Below are positions 61,386 to 64,000 of a stretch of 64,000 bases of DNA, piece after piece. This DNA comes from Tolypeutes matacus (taxonomy: Eukaryota > Chordata > Mammalia > Cingulata > Chlamyphoridae): NCBI GenBank assembly GCA_026826555.1, contig JAKSZT010054396.1:22588053-22652052 (forward strand), written 5' to 3'. The position numbers were made by a program, and so were the translations under genes. Each line of letters begins with the position of its first letter. The stretch's first letter is position 1. Below the pieces are notes generated by a model. It ran no database searches. It was not told the DNA's origin and saw nothing but the letters and a program-made list of their open reading frames with translations.

Positions 61386-61924
61386 TAATTAAATTATTAA
61401 ATATGCCTGAACAACATTTAGAGCTAATATAATTTAGTAATCTTGAGATAGGGTGATCCAGAAATATAGTCACAGTGGCCAAGAGTTCTGTTAACTGATG
61501 GATAATTGGCATTTTTTTAATCTGTCTCCCAAGCCCAAGGAATACAGAGAGCCTTCAGGGATTCTTAATGGTTGGAGCACAAGGGTTTTCTAATATTCAT
61601 TATTTTCTACTTAGCAACATATAATAGCTAGCTTAAAAACCACAGTCCTTAGAAAAACTGGTAACTCACTTTGAGATAAGGACACCAAAAAAGAAAACTT
61701 AGGAGATATGTGAATAATCATTGGCCAAGATATGGATAACCCTGTGAGGTTGGACCTTCACTCACCAGGAGACCAAGCAACTTCCTTGTGAAAAAGACAT
61801 TTGGTGAAATGTCTTGAGGATAGGAATTGGGAGAATATGTGAAATTCTACAAGATTCCATTAGAAGAACAAAGTTAGTAGAGGGAGGCAAGTAGAGAGGG
61901 CCAAGGGTAGAAAAATCAATATTG

Positions 61925-62085
61925 CTGACTGCCACTATGTGCCAGAGGTTTTATTGACATGACAATTCTCTGAGGTTGGTATAATTGATGCCATTTTTCA
62001 GAAGACTAAACTGGAGCTTCAAAAGTTTCTGTGTAATTTGCCCAAGATCAAACTCACAGTAAGAGGCAGGGCTGAAATGCTCTTC
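61925..62085 (+). repeat. MIR-superfamily SINE
   Basis: ccactatgtgccagaggttt, gccatttttcagaagactaa, gcccaagatcaaactcacag, aggcagggctgaaatg. Confidence 0.78.
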
Positions 62086-62543
62086 CTCCCAGCACACTGC
62101 AGAAGTCTGAGGGAGGCATCCTCGTGGCAGAGATGCCTCCTGGGGCCAGCTGACTCTCAGGAGGGGAAGGGAAGTGACTCTGTAAGAAGGAGGAGCTGGT
62201 TGCTCCAGGATTCTGCAGAGAGGGAGGGAGTACATGGGGGCCTTCACGCTCACATTCTCAAAACAGCCCAAGAATACTGGGAATTGACTGGGGGCCAACA
62301 GCGCCTATATTTAGCCCATCAAGATTTCTAAAAAAGTCTTTCTTTTAGATAGAAACTTCTTCCCTTGAGGCCTCATTTAGAGGCATATTTAGAGCTTGGG
62401 TTATGCGTTATGCCCAGTGACCTCTGGCTTTGGAAACATAACCTCTCCTTTCTGAAAGGCCTATAATGCTCCTTTGCATCCACTTATTAGATCATGGGGT
62501 TTTTTAAAAACCAGAGTCAGGTTTGTGTTGAAACCACACTTAC

Positions 62544-62662
62544 TTGGTCTGCAAATGCATTCGTCAGAGACAGATATGGGGCTGGGTATGTTGCGAAAAT
62601 TTGTGCTGTTGCATTTTCTCCCACGATGAGCAATTTTCCACCAGCAAAGGACATAAGTCCAT
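62544..62662 (-). CDS. AQP9: AQP9 internal exon (119 bp, loop C and start of the fifth helix region)
   Basis: The acceptor reads ttccatag and the donor gtaagt. The exon is 119 bases: two bases finish the split Asp codon and 39 full codons follow, ending FADQ in phase 0. The peptide includes GLMSFAGGKLLIVGENATA, then IFATYPAPYLSL and NAFADQ. The ATYPAPYLSL block is typical of aquaglyceroporin loop C, the longer extracellular loop that separates this branch from water-only aquaporins. ENATA contains an N-A-T sequon; whether it is glycosylated cannot be told from sequence. No stop, frameshift or splice defect is visible, so the exon looks functional. It lies about 1.3 kb downstream of the preceding exon and about 2.7 kb upstream of the next. 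Confidence 0.96.
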
Positions 62663-63975
62663 CTATGGAAGACAGGGCTGTTGTGCATTAGTGTTCTCTG
62701 GGCCAAGATGAGGAAGGGAGGCCTCTTGGAGGCTTATGCCAGGCCTTGTGCTAAAAACTTCAATCAAACACTCAGGTGCACTTTGGCATATCTGTATCCT
62801 TTGCTGCTCTCCACATTGTAATATGGTCGCTTTAGAGCTGTCCAGGGGAATCCTAGGGCTGAGACTGAGGAAGGTCAAAGGAAGAAAGCCTTGGGAGCCC
62901 TTGATGATCCATTCCAAACGTGGATCATAGCTTTTGCCAGTAAGTCTTGGGAACAAATTTCCTTTTTGGGGGGATTATTTGGAAATTTCAAGGTTGACCT
63001 AAAGCCAAAGCAGGATGTGGATCTGATTTAGGCAGAATTCAAGTTCTGAGCAACCTCTAATACCACTCCAGAATGTGAGGGTGCTGTGGTATAGTACAGA
63101 TGCCCTTCGAGTAAGAGTGATGACAGCCACCAGCACAGCCAGACATCCCCCCAGACCTCTCTTGACAGAACAGCTGCTCTCTGTATTTCTAGTCTTGTCT
63201 CAAAATTCCCTTCAGTCCTCTTAGACTTTAATTCTCAGAGAGGCACTCTGTGGGTAATAATCCCTTCCCATATTCTATTTCTCCAATGCATGGTTCATAA
63301 ATTCTACTTCCTAAGGGTTTCAGTTTGAGAGTCAAAATGTATTGATCAGATGGAAGGCGCTGCTTTAGCAATTGATTTCATGGAACCACAAGAATTCACT
63401 GAGGTCAAGTGTGTCAGATGACTTATTTAAGTCACACAGCTATTTACAGACACAGCCAGAACCAAAGTGTTGGTGTTCAATCACCAGAGCAGCGTTTTAC
63501 CCCAGGACTGTCGCAGAACTAATGCCCTGGCCCTTCAACAGAAAGGGGAAGAGGTTCCCCACCCAACCCACTTCTCTGTTGTGGCCTTCTGTGACTGTCA
63601 CAAATTCCTTCTCTAAATACTTGTCAGTATTTGGCTCCAGCGAACTCTTCCTCTCTCAGTGCAGTCAGAGAAAGCAGGTGAAAGGCGACTGGCCTATTGC
63701 CTATTTTGTGCATGTTCACATTTGAGTTCTAGTTGGCCTAAAGATAGACTTCCTTTAAGGCCAGCACTACATTTAAGAGGCAAACATTTTTATTAAGAGG
63801 CATGAATCTGCCCTACTGACAATGTTGACCCCATTATCTTAAAACTTAGAACTCTTAGAACTTTCTGTCAATTGTAGAAAGCTTCCTGTTCTTGACTTAT
63901 CTACCTCTTCCTGCCAAGTAAATCTGATTATTATGCCCAGCTCTCCCTATCCTTTGGACTCAGGGGCCTGCTCAC
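62663..63975 (-). other. AQP9: AQP9 intron upstream of the loop C exon
   Basis: A 1.3 kb intron with GTGAGC donor and ttccatag acceptor. It appears mostly unique, with a possible MIR-like piece around 63390-63460. No coding content was seen. Confidence 0.88.
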
Positions 63976-64000
63976 CATAGTAAATGCCAAAGAGGGTGGC
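63976..64000 (-). CDS. AQP9: AQP9, 3' end of an internal exon (partial, cut by window edge)
   Basis: Only the last 25 coding bases are in the window. Read on the minus strand they encode ATLFGIYY plus the first base of a split codon, followed directly by a GTGAGC splice donor. The split G is completed by AT at the start of the next exon (62662), giving Asp, so the junction reads FGIYYDGLMSF. This matches mammalian aquaporin-9 just before extracellular loop C. AQP9 is a plasma-membrane aquaglyceroporin that carries water, glycerol, urea and other small neutral solutes, notably in liver and leukocytes. The rest of this exon and the upstream exons, including the first NPA box, lie beyond the right edge. 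The identity rests on continuity with the other three exons, because 25 bases alone would not suffice. Confidence 0.9.

Larger units (their letters stand above)
59835..62543 (-). other. AQP9: AQP9 intron between the loop C exon and the NPA-box exon
   Basis: An intron of 2.7 kb with gtaagt donor and ctctccag acceptor. It holds MIR-type repeats near 59915-60080, 60850-61050 and 61925-62080 and an L2 3' end near 61318-61380. A/C-rich simple sequence occurs around 60516-60548. No coding content was seen. Confidence 0.9.

Overview
The window is mammalian nuclear DNA, almost certainly from a xenarthran and most likely an armadillo (Dasypus). The main evidence is a set of tRNA-derived, A-tailed SINEs of the DAS type (3149-3712, 15797-15892, 28728-28908, 35525-35629). 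These sit among L1 debris, ancient MIR, L2 and MER5A copies, and a split vertebrate gene with canonical GT-AG introns. The species call is an inference from repeat content; no database was searched.

The only protein-coding gene I can support is the 3' half of aquaporin-9 (AQP9), on the minus strand at the right edge. From right to left it shows the last 25 bases of an upstream exon (63976-64000), a 119-bp exon (62544-62662), a 218-bp exon carrying the second NPA box (59617-59834), and the terminal coding exon with its TAG stop (54891-55065). All junctions are canonical and the reading phase is continuous. The 3' UTR lies left of 54891. The 5' half of the gene is outside the window.

Positions 1 to about 54.3 kb are intergenic or 3'-flanking DNA. 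In human the region downstream of AQP9 is a long gap before LIPC, and I see no LIPC exon here. From left to right it holds: an antisense L1 with an inverted 5' end (1-3145); a cluster of DAS SINEs (3149-3712); mostly unique DNA with scattered MIRs (3.7-29 kb), which includes two opposed copies of one young retroposon (12.2 and 21.2 kb) and an LTR-like element that splits a MIR (27707-28148); an old L1/HAL1-type 3' end (29.2-30.6 kb); unique AT-rich DNA (30.6-35.3 kb); a second antisense L1 (35.4-42.3 kb) interrupted by 2.6 kb holding two direct copies of a long noncoding retroposon; a 208-212 bp tandem duplication (42.9-43.5 kb); an 88-bp nearly identical direct repeat (44.0 and 45.3 kb); and a third antisense L1 interrupted by an LTR-like element that itself carries a complete small hAT transposon (45.9-48.7 kb), followed by a large pyrimidine-rich microsatellite.

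No new multi-gene system is present. The items most worth a second look are a plus-strand exon-like open frame with good splice signals antisense to the AQP9 3' UTR (54504-54663), the 88-bp duplication, the noncoding retroposon family, and the nested and inverted insertions.
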